A stretch of 64,000 nucleotides of DNA from Pullulanibacillus sp. KACC 23026 (GTDB taxonomy: Bacteria; Bacillota; Bacilli; Bacillales; Sporolactobacillaceae), in assembly GCF_029094525.1 (NCBI RefSeq), contig NZ_CP119107.1, positions 682,001 through 746,000 of the forward strand, in the 5' to 3' direction. Positions within the stretch are counted from its first letter, which is position 1, and each line of letters opens with the position of its first letter. Shown one piece after another: positions 1 to 7,700 of the stretch. Below the pieces are notes generated by a model. It had not been told where the DNA came from, made no database searches, and saw only the letters and a list, made by a program, of their open reading frames with translations. A program made the translations under genes and the position numbers.

Positions 1-2
1 TT

Positions 3-71
3 AGTTATGTCAACTATCTAAAAGAAATGAAATTTGAAGAGCCGTTAAACTTGCACACTAGAAGAGAGTAA
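3..71 (+). CDS. C-terminal end of an unidentified gene (partial)
   Basis: An open frame enters from the left edge of the window and stops at a TAA at 69-71. It encodes 22 residues ending in NLHTRRE. Only the C-terminal tail is visible, so no family can be assigned. A REP-like repeat begins three bases after the stop, which fits a real gene end next to an intergenic repeat. It could also be an accidental open frame. Confidence 0.25.
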   Translation, partial: SYVNYLKEMKFEEPLNLHTRRE

Positions 72-73
72 GT

Positions 74-100
74 GAAACGGAAGAACCGTCCCCGCGTTTC
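74..100. repeat. REP-like repeat, family A, copy 1
   Basis: Imperfect palindrome with outer arms GAAACG/CGTTTC and an inner ACGG/CCGT pair. Nearly identical copies lie at 17953-17979 and 19214-19240. All three are intergenic. The copies differ mainly at the second or third base and at one A/G position inside. Confidence 0.75.
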
Positions 101-204
101 ATCGATGTTCTATTTACCAGTTCAACGGAGCCGAAGCGTTCAAGTTCTTTGCCAATACTTATTTAGTTATCAAGTGGCTTTTTTTAACATCCTCACCATA
201 TTAT

Positions 205-235
205 TTGGAAGGTCTAGCTGCAGGGGCTGCTATTG
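205..235 (+). pseudogene. possible short remnant of a ROK-family kinase gene
   Basis: By eye, 28 of 31 bases match positions 31607-31637 inside the intact ROK kinase gene of this window. The local translation reads LEGLAAGAAIA, against LEGLASGPAIE in the intact protein. The surrounding bases do not extend the match convincingly and a stop follows at once. If real, it is a decayed fragment; chance similarity is possible because the match is short. Confidence 0.25.
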
Positions 236-312
236 CACACAGTTAGTTACCAATTGCCCTTAGAAGGTTATTGTTTCCTCGTGCTTGATTGTACGAAATC
301 ATCATCTTTTAG

Positions 313-423
313 GATTCCTTTCTTCCGCCTCTGTTTGTATGCGAAAAGTGTGATGGAGAAATGTATCCTGAGTATTATAAAGGTATACATGGTCAGAAGT
401 ATAAACTATCAGATTATCTCTAA
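313..423 (+). pseudogene. C-terminal end of a small Cys-pair protein, probably decayed
   Basis: The frame closes at TAA 421-423 and ends in a protein-like sequence with a C-x2-C pair (CEKC at 343-351) followed by GEMYPEYYKGIHG. No ATG, GTG or TTG start with a ribosome site opens the frame, and a TAG lies at 310-312. It may therefore be the surviving 3' end of a small conserved gene. A strong terminator begins nine bases after the stop, which supports a genuine gene end. Function unknown. Confidence 0.35.
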
Positions 424-431
424 CCAAAAAG

Positions 432-461
432 GAACCGGGCTTAGTTTGCCCGGTTCTTCTT
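432..461 (+). terminator. rho-independent terminator
   Basis: Perfect 9-bp stem GAACCGGGC / GCCCGGTTC with a 7-base loop (432-456), followed by a T-rich tail TTCTT. It sits just downstream of the small Cys-pair reading frame. Confidence 0.75.
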
Positions 462-594
462 AAGATATTAAAACTATCAAACCAACTACAAAACCTAGAG
501 TTGAGCGTTGTATACTTACAATGGAACGCTAGGGGAACTAAGGTTGATTTTTTGAACTTTCAGTGGGGAACACTCCACTTGATTTTCAGACCAG

Positions 595-1479
595 TTATTT
601 CCTACACGTAATATCAAGAAATTTCTCTTTCACAAAAATAAGAGATTCTTCAATGTCTGAATCTAGTTTTGCTTCATCGGCATTTTCTGACAGGTCTCTC
701 CAAACCTTAATATCCGAACCAACAATGCCCCCTGGACGGACGAAGGGTTCCATTACAACACAGCCATCATACTCGATATCGCGCAGAGCCTGCCCGATTT
801 CGTCCCAAGGCATGTGTCCCTTTCCGGGTACTTTTCTGTTAGCTTCTCCAATATGAAAATGACCTAAGTGTTTTCCTGTATAGCGAATGGCATCTCCTAA
901 AAGGTCCTCCTCAATATTCATGTGAAAACTATCCAGCATGATCTTCACGTTGTCACGGCCGATTTCTTCTACATAATCAACAGCTTCTTTGGCATCATTA
1001 AGTAGAAATTGTTCAAAACGATTTAACACTTCAATGAACAATGTGACATCGTAATTTAAAGCAAAATTTGCTAATTCTTTCATACTTTTAATGCTTTGTC
1101 GTTTAGCAACCTCTTTATTAATAGGAGATGAATAGTCAACTGGCCAATAGGAATAGATGGTCCCACCAATGGCATGAATATTCGCCTTGTTTAAAGCCTG
1201 AATGATTTTTTTCATGAATTGAATGCCGTTTTGACGTACGTTTTCATCTTTTGAAGAAACATCATATTCTTTAGGGAGACCGATCCCAGCAGTTAATGTG
1301 ATGTTGTATTTCTCTGCTTCCTTTCTAAGGGCATGGAGTTCTTCATCAGACATATTGACGATTCCTGAAGCACCAACCTCTAAGACATCGAATCCTAAAT
1401 CAGCCACTTTTTTTACGTACTTCAAATAGCTAGTGTTCCAATCCTGTTCCCAATATGCAAAATACGTACCGAATTTCAT
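595..1479 (-). CDS. D-allulose (psicose)/D-tagatose 3-epimerase-like enzyme
   Basis: 294 residues, the normal length for ketose 3-epimerases of the sugar-phosphate isomerase/epimerase TIM-barrel superfamily. The metal-binding set of characterised D-psicose 3-epimerases (Clostridium cellulolyticum, Agrobacterium) is present at the same numbering: E150 (IEVLNRFE), D183 (MLDSFHMNIEED), H209 (HFH) and E244 (MEPF). The N-terminal YAYWEQ-type segment also matches. The family interconverts C3 epimers of free ketoses such as D-fructose/D-allulose. It is transcribed divergently from the GntR gene and opens the carbohydrate locus. The ATG at 1479 is preceded by an AGGGGGAA ribosome site. The exact ketose cannot be read from the sequence. 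Confidence 0.88.
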   Translation of the reverse strand: MKFGTYFAYWEQDWNTSYLKYVKKVADLGFDVLEVGASGIVNMSDEELHALRKEAEKYNITLTAGIGLPKEYDVSSKDENVRQNGIQFMKKIIQALNKANIHAIGGTIYSYWPVDYSSPINKEVAKRQSIKSMKELANFALNYDVTLFIEVLNRFEQFLLNDAKEAVDYVEEIGRDNVKIMLDSFHMNIEEDLLGDAIRYTGKHLGHFHIGEANRKVPGKGHMPWDEIGQALRDIEYDGCVVMEPFVRPGGIVGSDIKVWRDLSENADEAKLDSDIEESLIFVKEKFLDITCRK

Positions 1480-1556
1480 AAAATTTCCCCCTCATTTCAA
1501 TTTTAAAAAGCAAAACTGTTGACTACATAAATGCTAACCTCATTGTGGTTAGGTTA

Positions 1557-1570
1557 AAATAGCGCTTTCC
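1557..1570. promoter_or_regulatory. weak cre-like site
   Basis: On the minus strand the sequence GGAAAGCGCTATTT contains the AAAGCGCT core of catabolite-responsive elements but has mismatches at the outer positions. It lies upstream of the epimerase gene, between the divergent genes. CcpA control would be expected for such a locus but is only suggested here. Confidence 0.25.
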
Positions 1571-1649
1571 AAGTTATGTAGTGTAAACATCTAGACCTTG
1601 AGAAAGTACTAAATGGGACCATTTTTCCATTGTGCAACTCTGGGTTCTA

Positions 1650-1667
1650 TGTTACTATATAATAACA
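1650..1667. promoter_or_regulatory. palindromic operator candidate upstream of gntR
   Basis: 18-bp inverted repeat TGTTA...TAACA around an AT core, in the divergent intergenic region about 75 bp before the GntR start. Candidate autoregulatory site; inference only. Confidence 0.35.
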
Positions 1668-1742
1668 AAGTAATAAAGGTATATTAATCATAAAAACTTT
1701 CACATAGATATGTCAAGTGAAAGAAAAAAGGAGGGAAGTATT

Positions 1743-2495
1743 ATGGAGGCTGGAAAATTGGATAAATCCGTTCCTATTCCATTGTATTTTCAATTAAAGG
1801 AACTGATTTTGTCTGAAATAAAAAATGGGAATTATCCTGTAGGTAGTATGATTCCAACTGAAAATGAACTTATTAATTTATATAAGATTAGTCGGACAAC
1901 TGTAAGGCAGGCTATAACTGAACTTGTTCAAGAAGGTTGGTTGTACCGAATAAAGAGTAAGGGAACCTTTGTTTCAAAACCTAAAATTAATCAAAGTTTT
2001 ATCCAAGCAATAGGTTCGTTTAATGATCAAATCGCTCAATTGGGTCGGACGCCAAGCACTGAATTACTTGATTTCAAGGTGATTGATCCTCCTGAATTAG
2101 TGGTTGAAGAGCTTAAGTTGAAACCCAAAGAAAAAGTCATTTTTATTCATAGGAGACGTTTTGCGGATGATGAGCCTATTGTTATGGCGAAAACTTACCT
2201 CCCGTATAAAAAATGCCAGTTTGTCTTAGATCATGATTTAGAAAAGGAATCATTATATCCTGTATTAGCATCAACTACTGAAACACACATTTACAAAATA
2301 CGTCGATTTATTGAAGCGGTAGAAGCAGAAGACTATGACGTAGATAATCTTAATGTTGTTGAAGGATCAGCGATTCAAAGATTCATTTCAACTGGCTATA
2401 ACCAGATGGATGAACCTGTTGAGTACTCAATCGCGAGATACCGTGGTGATAGAAATCGCTTTGAAATTATCATCAACTCAAACAGTACCAGATAG
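1743..2495 (+). CDS. GntR-family (HutC/UTRA) transcriptional regulator
   Basis: 250 residues from the ATG at 1743, chosen because AAAGGAGG lies 7-9 bases upstream; in-frame codons further upstream lack such a site. The N-terminal winged helix-turn-helix spans about residues 10-75, with IPLYFQLKE, PTENEL and SRTTVRQAI typical of GntR. A UTRA ligand-binding domain follows at about residues 95-240, with the usual HRRRFAD segment. HutC-subfamily members bind phosphorylated sugars or related effectors and usually repress neighbouring catabolic operons. Its place at the head of the locus suggests it controls the kinase, ABC and dehydrogenase genes. Confidence 0.9.
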   Translation: MEAGKLDKSVPIPLYFQLKELILSEIKNGNYPVGSMIPTENELINLYKISRTTVRQAITELVQEGWLYRIKSKGTFVSKPKINQSFIQAIGSFNDQIAQLGRTPSTELLDFKVIDPPELVVEELKLKPKEKVIFIHRRRFADDEPIVMAKTYLPYKKCQFVLDHDLEKESLYPVLASTTETHIYKIRRFIEAVEAEDYDVDNLNVVEGSAIQRFISTGYNQMDEPVEYSIARYRGDRNRFEIIINSNSTR

Positions 2496-2732
2496 AGACA
2501 AAAAACACTGTATAGTGACTTTTGTTAATTGGGAGAGCGTTAACTCTTCCAATCTTTTAACTAAAATTATCTGAATGTTCAATTTAGGTTTTACTATTAA
2601 CCTATTGATTATTATTAGCGTATCGCCATTTTTAATTGTCATAGAAGATATTTTTTATTCTAGTTGAGTGTAAACGTTTTAATAGAAAGTGATAAACGGT
2701 ATGAAATTTCGTCAAAGATTTGGAGGTGTAAA

Positions 2733-4247
2733 ATGAAGAAATACATTTTGGCCCATGACTTAGGGACTTCTGGGAATAAAGCGACATTGTTCTCTGAAGA
2801 CGGAAAATTGGTTGGCAGTCAAGTGGCATCCTATAGCACAGACTACTTTAACGGAACGTGGGCAGAGCAAGATGCGGAAGATTGGTGGGAAGCTGTCTGC
2901 AAAACAAGTAGAAGGCTCATTAGCACATTAGGGATTAATCCCAAAGATATAGCAGTTGTGAGCTTTAGCGGTCAAATGATGGGGTGTCTTTGCGTTGACC
3001 GATCTGGAAACCCTTTAAGAAGGGCTATTATTTGGGCAGATCAAAGAGCCAAAGAACAAGTTTCACAAATAGAGGAGTATATTTCGCAAAAAAAATTTTA
3101 CAAAATTGTAGGACATCGAAATACACCTTCTTATGGGATTCAAAAACTCATGTGGATTCGGGACAATGAACCAGAAATCTACAATCAAACTTATAAATCA
3201 TTAAATGCCAAAGATTATATTGTATTTCGTTTAACTGGAAATTTCTATACGGATTATTCGGATGGGAATAGTAATGGATGCTTTGATCTTAAGAATCTAA
3301 AATGGTCAGAAGAAATAATAGAATACGCAGGGATTGATGGAGATAAGCTTCCTGAATTAAAACCATCTACTTTTGTGGCAGGAAATGTAACCTCAAAAGC
3401 TGCAGAATTAACGGGTTTAGCTGTCGGAACACCGGTCGTCATTGGAGGCGGAGATGGTGTCACGGCTAGTGTCGGTGCCGGTTCAATAAGTCCGGGGAAA
3501 ACCTATTGTTGTTTGGGAACGTCCGCTTGGATTACCACGGCGTCTGAGGAGCCTATTTTTGATGAAGAAATGAGAACGGTTACTTGGGCGCATGTGGTCC
3601 CCGGTCTTTACGCACCGAACGGCACCATGCAAACGGCTGGGGGAGCTTTTAGCTGGTTGAAAAATGAAATCTGCCAATTGGAAACTCATCAAGCTGAATT
3701 AGATAGGGCATCACCTTATGATTATATGAATGCCCAAATAAAGCAAAGTTCAGTCGGCTCAAATGGAGTTATTTTTCTTCCTTATCTTCTAGGAGAACGA
3801 GCGCCAAGATGGGATTCCGATGCCAAGGGCGCCTTTATTGGGCTCAAATCGGAGAATAATCGTAAAGATTTGATGCGAAGTGTTTTGGAAGGGGTTACGA
3901 TGAATCTCTCTATTATTCTCGATATTCTTCGCCAACAAATAGATATTGAGGAAATGCTCGTAATCGGTGGAGGGGCTAAGGGAGGTGTTTGGCGACAAAT
4001 AATGGCGGATGTTTTTAATGCTAAGATTTTGGTTCCAAATGTGCTTGAAGAAGCTGGTTCGATGGGAGCCGCTGTAACAGGTGGCGTTGGTATAGGATTA
4101 TTTAAAGATTTTGAAGTTATTAATAAGTTTATTAAAATTAATAGCATTCAAACTCCAAATTTAAATGCAGTGAATGCTTATCAACCTGTAAAGGTTCTTT
4201 TTAATAAGTGTTATTTTGCATTAGAGTCTGTGTTTAAAGAAATGTAG
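2733..4247 (+). CDS. FGGY-family carbohydrate kinase (xylulokinase-like)
   Basis: 504 residues from the ATG at 2733 with GGAGGTG 6 bases upstream. The N-terminal phosphate-binding motif is HDLGTSGNKATLF, followed by WAEQDAEDWWEA and SGQMMG. The C-terminal ATP-binding part has VIGGGDGVTA, LGERAPRWDSDA, and GGGAKGGVWRQIMADV, all typical of XylB-like FGGY kinases. The family transfers the ATP gamma-phosphate to pentuloses, hexuloses or polyols. Next to a ketose 3-epimerase and a ribose-type importer, a ketose substrate is likely, but its identity is not deducible. Remnants of another FGGY kinase follow directly. Confidence 0.9.
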   Translation: MKKYILAHDLGTSGNKATLFSEDGKLVGSQVASYSTDYFNGTWAEQDAEDWWEAVCKTSRRLISTLGINPKDIAVVSFSGQMMGCLCVDRSGNPLRRAIIWADQRAKEQVSQIEEYISQKKFYKIVGHRNTPSYGIQKLMWIRDNEPEIYNQTYKSLNAKDYIVFRLTGNFYTDYSDGNSNGCFDLKNLKWSEEIIEYAGIDGDKLPELKPSTFVAGNVTSKAAELTGLAVGTPVVIGGGDGVTASVGAGSISPGKTYCCLGTSAWITTASEEPIFDEEMRTVTWAHVVPGLYAPNGTMQTAGGAFSWLKNEICQLETHQAELDRASPYDYMNAQIKQSSVGSNGVIFLPYLLGERAPRWDSDAKGAFIGLKSENNRKDLMRSVLEGVTMNLSIILDILRQQIDIEEMLVIGGGAKGGVWRQIMADVFNAKILVPNVLEEAGSMGAAVTGGVGIGLFKDFEVINKFIKINSIQTPNLNAVNAYQPVKVLFNKCYFALESVFKEM

Positions 4248-4301
4248 GGGTATCAAAATAAAAATCTAAAACACCAAGAGATTTAAAGAGAAATTAAACA
4301 A

Positions 4302-4535
4302 ATGGATGAGGTGCTTTTAGGAATTGATATTGGAACGCCTGCATGTAAGGTAGCAATTAATAGACAAGGAACTGCTTTAACTCAGTCTAATCCGACTTGA
4401 CAAATTTACTAATCCAGGTTGGGTGGAACAAGATCCAGAAGAGTGGTGGAAAAGTATTTGTTTGAGAATCCAAGACACCGTTTCTTAGGCAAAGATCGAT
4501 CTGCTCAAAATTTTAGCAATTTGATTTGCTGGTCA
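4302..4535 (+). pseudogene. decayed N-terminal part of a second FGGY kinase
   Basis: The ATG at 4302 opens a frame with LLGIDIGTPACKVAI, the N-terminal FGGY motif. It stops, then the sequence continues in another frame with NPGWVEQDPEEWWKS. After another stop the frame carries a segment resembling KIDLLKILAI-stop-FAGQ, the region that precedes SGQMHG in intact kinases. There are at least one frameshift and two stops, and the remaining two thirds of the gene are missing. It is a non-functional remnant. Confidence 0.75.
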
Positions 4536-4637
4536 AGTTTGATCCGCTATTCCGATCGATGTCAGAATTATGGGATCCATTTTACAATACAAAGACCTAT
4601 GAGTATGATCAGGAGCATGCTCAAGATATGGGGGGTT

Positions 4638-4787
4638 AACTATGAACCAGGTGAACCTGTAACAATTATTGAACTTGATGCATATTTGGAGAAGCTTGAT
4701 CGTTTGATTGACGAAAGCGAGATTGTGGGATTATCTGGAAACACGCCGAAGTTCGCTTATAAAATTAATAATTTAACAGTAAAAAAC
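4638..4787 (+). pseudogene. possible remnant of a PfkB-type sugar kinase
   Basis: An open stretch encodes NYEPGEPVTIIELDAYLEKL followed by LIDESEIVGLSGNTPK. The pattern resembles the NEPGP...LLEKL...VVLSGSLPxG segment of 1-phosphofructokinase/tagatose-6-phosphate kinases. No start or domain ends are present, and the frame runs out near the SDR start. Between 4536 and 4637 another short reading (FDPLFRSMSELWDPFY) may be a third fragment. Together with the FGGY remnant this marks a deletion scar. Confidence 0.4.
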
Positions 4788-4803
4788 AAAGGAGACTGGC
4801 TGT

Positions 4804-5580
4804 ATGGAAATGTTAAAAAAGTTATTTTCGCTTGAAGGTAAAGTAGTAGTGATCACAGGTGGTGCACAAGGAATCGGAAAGGCAGTGGCGGAGCACATTG
4901 CAGCTGTTGGTGGTGAAATCGTTATCATTGATCAACAAGTTGAAAAAGCCGAAGAAACTGCCTTTGAGATTGGACAAAAATATCAAAGAAAAACGTTTGC
5001 AGTCGGTGCAGATGTCACAAAACCAGAAGAAGTTGCTCTTGCGATTGAGAAAGCAGATCGTGAAATGGGAAAACTTGATCTCTTATTTAATAATGCGGGT
5101 ATTGTGCTTCAGAAACCGGTGGTCGAATTGAATCCAGAAGAGTGGAGGAAAGTTATTGATGTTAACTTAAATGGAATCTTCTTTGTTGCGCAAGCCTTTG
5201 GTCGATATTTAATTGAGCGAAATAAAGATGGGGCGATCGTGAATACAGCATCGATGTCTGGAACTATTGTTAACTATCCTCAACAACAAGCGTCTTATAA
5301 CGCGTCAAAGGCTGGTGTAGTTCAACTTACTAAGTCCCTTGCTGTGGAATGGGCTGATAAAGGGATTAGAGTTAACAGTATAAGTCCAGGTTATATTTTC
5401 ACTGAGCTCACCTCTTTTGTTAGAGAAGATTGGAGAGCTTTGTGGAAAGAATTGACGCCATTCAAACGTATGGGGAAGCCTGAAGAGTTAGCTGGTGCTG
5501 TCATATACCTATTGTCCGAATCGGCATCTTTTGCAACAGGAACAGATCTAATTATTGATGGTGGATTTACAATTGTTTGA
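4804..5580 (+). CDS. short-chain dehydrogenase/reductase (sugar or polyol type)
   Basis: 258 residues. The classical SDR pattern is complete: GGAQGIGKA nucleotide-binding loop, NNAG, and catalytic Ser-Tyr-Lys in SMSG...YNASKAG, then PGYIFTE and a C-terminal LIIDGG. SDRs of this length oxidise or reduce sugars, polyols or keto-acids with NAD(P). The ATG at 4804 has AAAGGAGA 8 bases upstream. It lies downstream of the kinase scar and upstream of the HAD gene, so it probably belongs to the locus operon. Substrate unknown. Confidence 0.87.
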   Translation: MEMLKKLFSLEGKVVVITGGAQGIGKAVAEHIAAVGGEIVIIDQQVEKAEETAFEIGQKYQRKTFAVGADVTKPEEVALAIEKADREMGKLDLLFNNAGIVLQKPVVELNPEEWRKVIDVNLNGIFFVAQAFGRYLIERNKDGAIVNTASMSGTIVNYPQQQASYNASKAGVVQLTKSLAVEWADKGIRVNSISPGYIFTELTSFVREDWRALWKELTPFKRMGKPEELAGAVIYLLSESASFATGTDLIIDGGFTIV

Positions 5581-5618
5581 TTAATTTAATTCAATCCCTT
5601 TAATAGAGGAGTTATCCA

Positions 5619-6248
5619 ATGGTAGACAGTATTATTTTTGATTTAGATGGAACGCTTTGGGATACGACCAATGAGGCAGCGAAGATTTGGTCAGAAGTAG
5701 CCTATAAATACAATGTGAATCGGCCAGTTTCAGCCGATCAGCTCAAAAAATTATTTGGTCTTCCAACCGAAATAATTGCTAGAAAGTTATTCCCAAATAT
5801 TCCAAAGGAAGTTGCTATGGAAATAATGAATGAGAGCTGTGAGAAACAATGCCCTTACATTGAAGAGCAGGGGGGCATCCTATTCCCTGAGTTAATTAGG
5901 ACATTAAATGTATTGAAGAATAAATTCCGTCTATTCATAGTGAGTAATTGTCAGGAAGGTTATATCCAAACCTTCATTAGAGCACATCATCTAGAAGGTG
6001 TTTTTGAAGACTATGAATACCCTGGGCGAACTGGATTATCTAAGTCCGAGAATATCCGCTTGGTTATTGAACGTAATAATTTAGAAGAACCGGTTTATGT
6101 TGGGGATACGCTAGGGGATGAGAAAGCCTCTAGAGAGGTGGGGATTCCATTTATTTACGCTAGATATGGGTTTGGGGAGTCAGATCACCACGATTATAGC
6201 ATTGAAACTCTAATTGAATTAACTAAAATATCCTTCGAATTTAATTGA
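5619..6248 (+). CDS. HAD-superfamily phosphatase (subfamily IA)
   Basis: 209 residues. All four HAD motifs are visible: FDLDGTLWDT (nucleophile Asp), IVSNC, the SKSENI lysine, and VGDTLGDEKAS. A helical cap lies between motifs I and II. These enzymes dephosphorylate sugar phosphates and related metabolites. AGAGGAG lies upstream of the ATG. It is 38 bases downstream of the SDR gene and probably cotranscribed. It could recycle a phosphorylated dead-end product of the pathway, but that is inference. Confidence 0.85.
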   Translation: MVDSIIFDLDGTLWDTTNEAAKIWSEVAYKYNVNRPVSADQLKKLFGLPTEIIARKLFPNIPKEVAMEIMNESCEKQCPYIEEQGGILFPELIRTLNVLKNKFRLFIVSNCQEGYIQTFIRAHHLEGVFEDYEYPGRTGLSKSENIRLVIERNNLEEPVYVGDTLGDEKASREVGIPFIYARYGFGESDHHDYSIETLIELTKISFEFN

Positions 6249-6312
6249 AGTTCATCTGTTTTTGAGGTTAGATATGAAAAGATAAAAAAATCACAAAATT
6301 AAAATTAGGTTA

Positions 6313-6341
6313 TTGAAACCGCTGTCAACATATAGTATATT
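6313..6341 (+). promoter_or_regulatory. sigma-A-type promoter of the ABC importer operon
   Basis: TTGAAA at 6313-6318 and TATATT at 6336-6341, separated by 17 bases. It is followed immediately by palindromic operator-like sequences and then the substrate-binding protein gene. Confidence 0.6.
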
Positions 6342-6350
6342 ATACTTAAC

Positions 6351-6382
6351 ACATTACATTGTAATGTCATTACAATATAATG
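6351..6382. promoter_or_regulatory. tandem palindromic operator candidates
   Basis: A perfect inverted repeat ACATTAC-ATT-GTAATGT (6351-6367) is followed by CATTA-CAATA-TAATG (6368-6382). Both lie directly downstream of the predicted -10 box. Related sequences occur at 10246-10262 and 13174-13194, each ahead of a gene of the same locus, so one regulator (perhaps the GntR protein) may read all of them. Confidence 0.5.
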
Positions 6383-6413
6383 TAGTGAAAAACGGGATTA
6401 TAGGAGGGTATTT

Positions 6414-7523
6414 ATGAAGAAAAAGGGATTCGCTTTAATCTTAGTGATGGTAATGGCTATGTCACTACTAGCTGCATGCGGCTCATCAAGTACCAAATCA
6501 AGTAATTCATCGGGGTCAAGTAGTTCAACGGGGTCAAGCAATTCATCAACATCCAGCAATAAACAATTAAAAATAGGATTTGCAATTAAAACTCAAAATT
6601 CCCCTTACTTTGTTTCATTAGTAAATGCGGTGAAAAAAGATGCAAAAGCTCAAGGTTGGAGTGTCACTGTTTTGGATGCAAATAGCAGTACTCAAACTGA
6701 AGCCTCAAACATGGAGTCTTTTGTTGCTCAAAAAATGGATTTAATTTTCATAGATGCTATCGATCCTTCAGCAGCGGTTCCAGAAATCAATCAGGCAGCC
6801 GCCGCCGGTATTCCAGTAATTGCTCTTGATAGTGGTGTTGATCCTTCAGCAAAAACAGTTACTACTGTTTACTCCGATAATAAAGAGAATGGGCGTTTGG
6901 TTGGTTTAGCCTATGCAAAAAAGATGGCCAATAAGGCGATCAAAGCTGTTATATTAAGTGGGGCAAAAGGAAACGTCGCGGGTAAAGAAAGAAGAGAAGG
7001 GCTTTTTGCAGGAATTATTGAAGGAAAGACTGGTGTCTCTGAAGCAAAAGCTTGGAAAGAAGCAGCTACTTTTGATAACACTTTACTTTCAAAAGGAAAA
7101 GCAACAGACGCAACCGCCCATTTTTCTGTTCTTGGTCAAGGTTGGGGAAACTGGACTGAAGCTGATGGTCTAACAGCCGCAGAGGACTTAATTACGGCTA
7201 ACCCAGATTTAACAACAGTGTTAGGTGAAAATGATCAAATGTTATTTGGAGCAATGACGGCGCTTAAGAATGCAGGGATCAGTGGTGTTGATCTAGTTGC
7301 AGCTTCTGATGGTGCCAAACAAGCAGATGATTTAATTAAACAAGGTAAATATTTTGGTACTGGATTGAATAGTCCGACAATAGTTGCTAGTACCGGAATG
7401 GGAATAGCAAAACAAATCTTAGTTGACGGTAAAAGTAAGTCAAGCTATCCAAAAATAACTCTAACTCCACCAGTAGCAGTTACAAAAGCAAATGTAAATA
7501 AATACTATAATGACGGTTTCTAA
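6414..7523 (+). CDS. sugar ABC transporter substrate-binding lipoprotein (ribose type)
   Basis: 369 residues. A signal peptide ends in the lipobox LAAC with Cys22, followed by a Ser/Thr/Asn-rich linker to about residue 49. The rest is a periplasmic-binding-protein-like domain of the ribose/galactose group (IGFAIKTQNSPYFVS, IDAIDPSAAVPEINQA, GIPVIALDSG). It should capture a sugar outside the membrane for the ATPase and permease encoded downstream. TAGGAGGG precedes the ATG. A hairpin terminator after the gene probably gives it more transcript than the ATPase and permease genes. Confidence 0.92.
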   Translation: MKKKGFALILVMVMAMSLLAACGSSSTKSSNSSGSSSSTGSSNSSTSSNKQLKIGFAIKTQNSPYFVSLVNAVKKDAKAQGWSVTVLDANSSTQTEASNMESFVAQKMDLIFIDAIDPSAAVPEINQAAAAGIPVIALDSGVDPSAKTVTTVYSDNKENGRLVGLAYAKKMANKAIKAVILSGAKGNVAGKERREGLFAGIIEGKTGVSEAKAWKEAATFDNTLLSKGKATDATAHFSVLGQGWGNWTEADGLTAAEDLITANPDLTTVLGENDQMLFGAMTALKNAGISGVDLVAASDGAKQADDLIKQGKYFGTGLNSPTIVASTGMGIAKQILVDGKSKSSYPKITLTPPVAVTKANVNKYYNDGF

Positions 7524-7618
7524 GATCACCAAATTTATTAAGCTTATAATTAATTATTCTAATTACTTAATGAATATATGAATTGGTTATTATTGAATTA
7601 GTGAAAGTAGTTGGATGG

Positions 7619-7652
7619 AAAGTCCTCCTTTTAAAAGAAAGAGGACTTTTTT
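7619..7652 (+). terminator. terminator/attenuator after the binding-protein gene
   Basis: 9-bp perfect stem AAAGTCCTC / GAGGACTTT with a 13-base loop, overlapping a run of six T. It sits between the binding-protein and ATPase genes, where partial termination is a common way to set higher binding-protein expression. Confidence 0.75.
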
Positions 7653-7700
7653 AAAAAAAGGTATTTCTCACAGTTTAATTGTAGAATGGGGGGACTCAAA

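Noticed and set aside
563-856. Plus-strand open frame opposite the epimerase gene
   Set aside because: It is antisense to a clearly conserved enzyme gene and has no ribosome site or family features.
3782-4147. Long minus-strand frame inside the FGGY kinase gene
   Set aside because: Shadow of a strongly conserved gene, with proline/isoleucine-rich composition typical of antisense frames.
4419-4835. Continuous 138-residue open frame between kinase and SDR genes
   Set aside because: It strings together fragments that match different kinases in other frames and overlaps the SDR start. It is a by-product of decayed genes.
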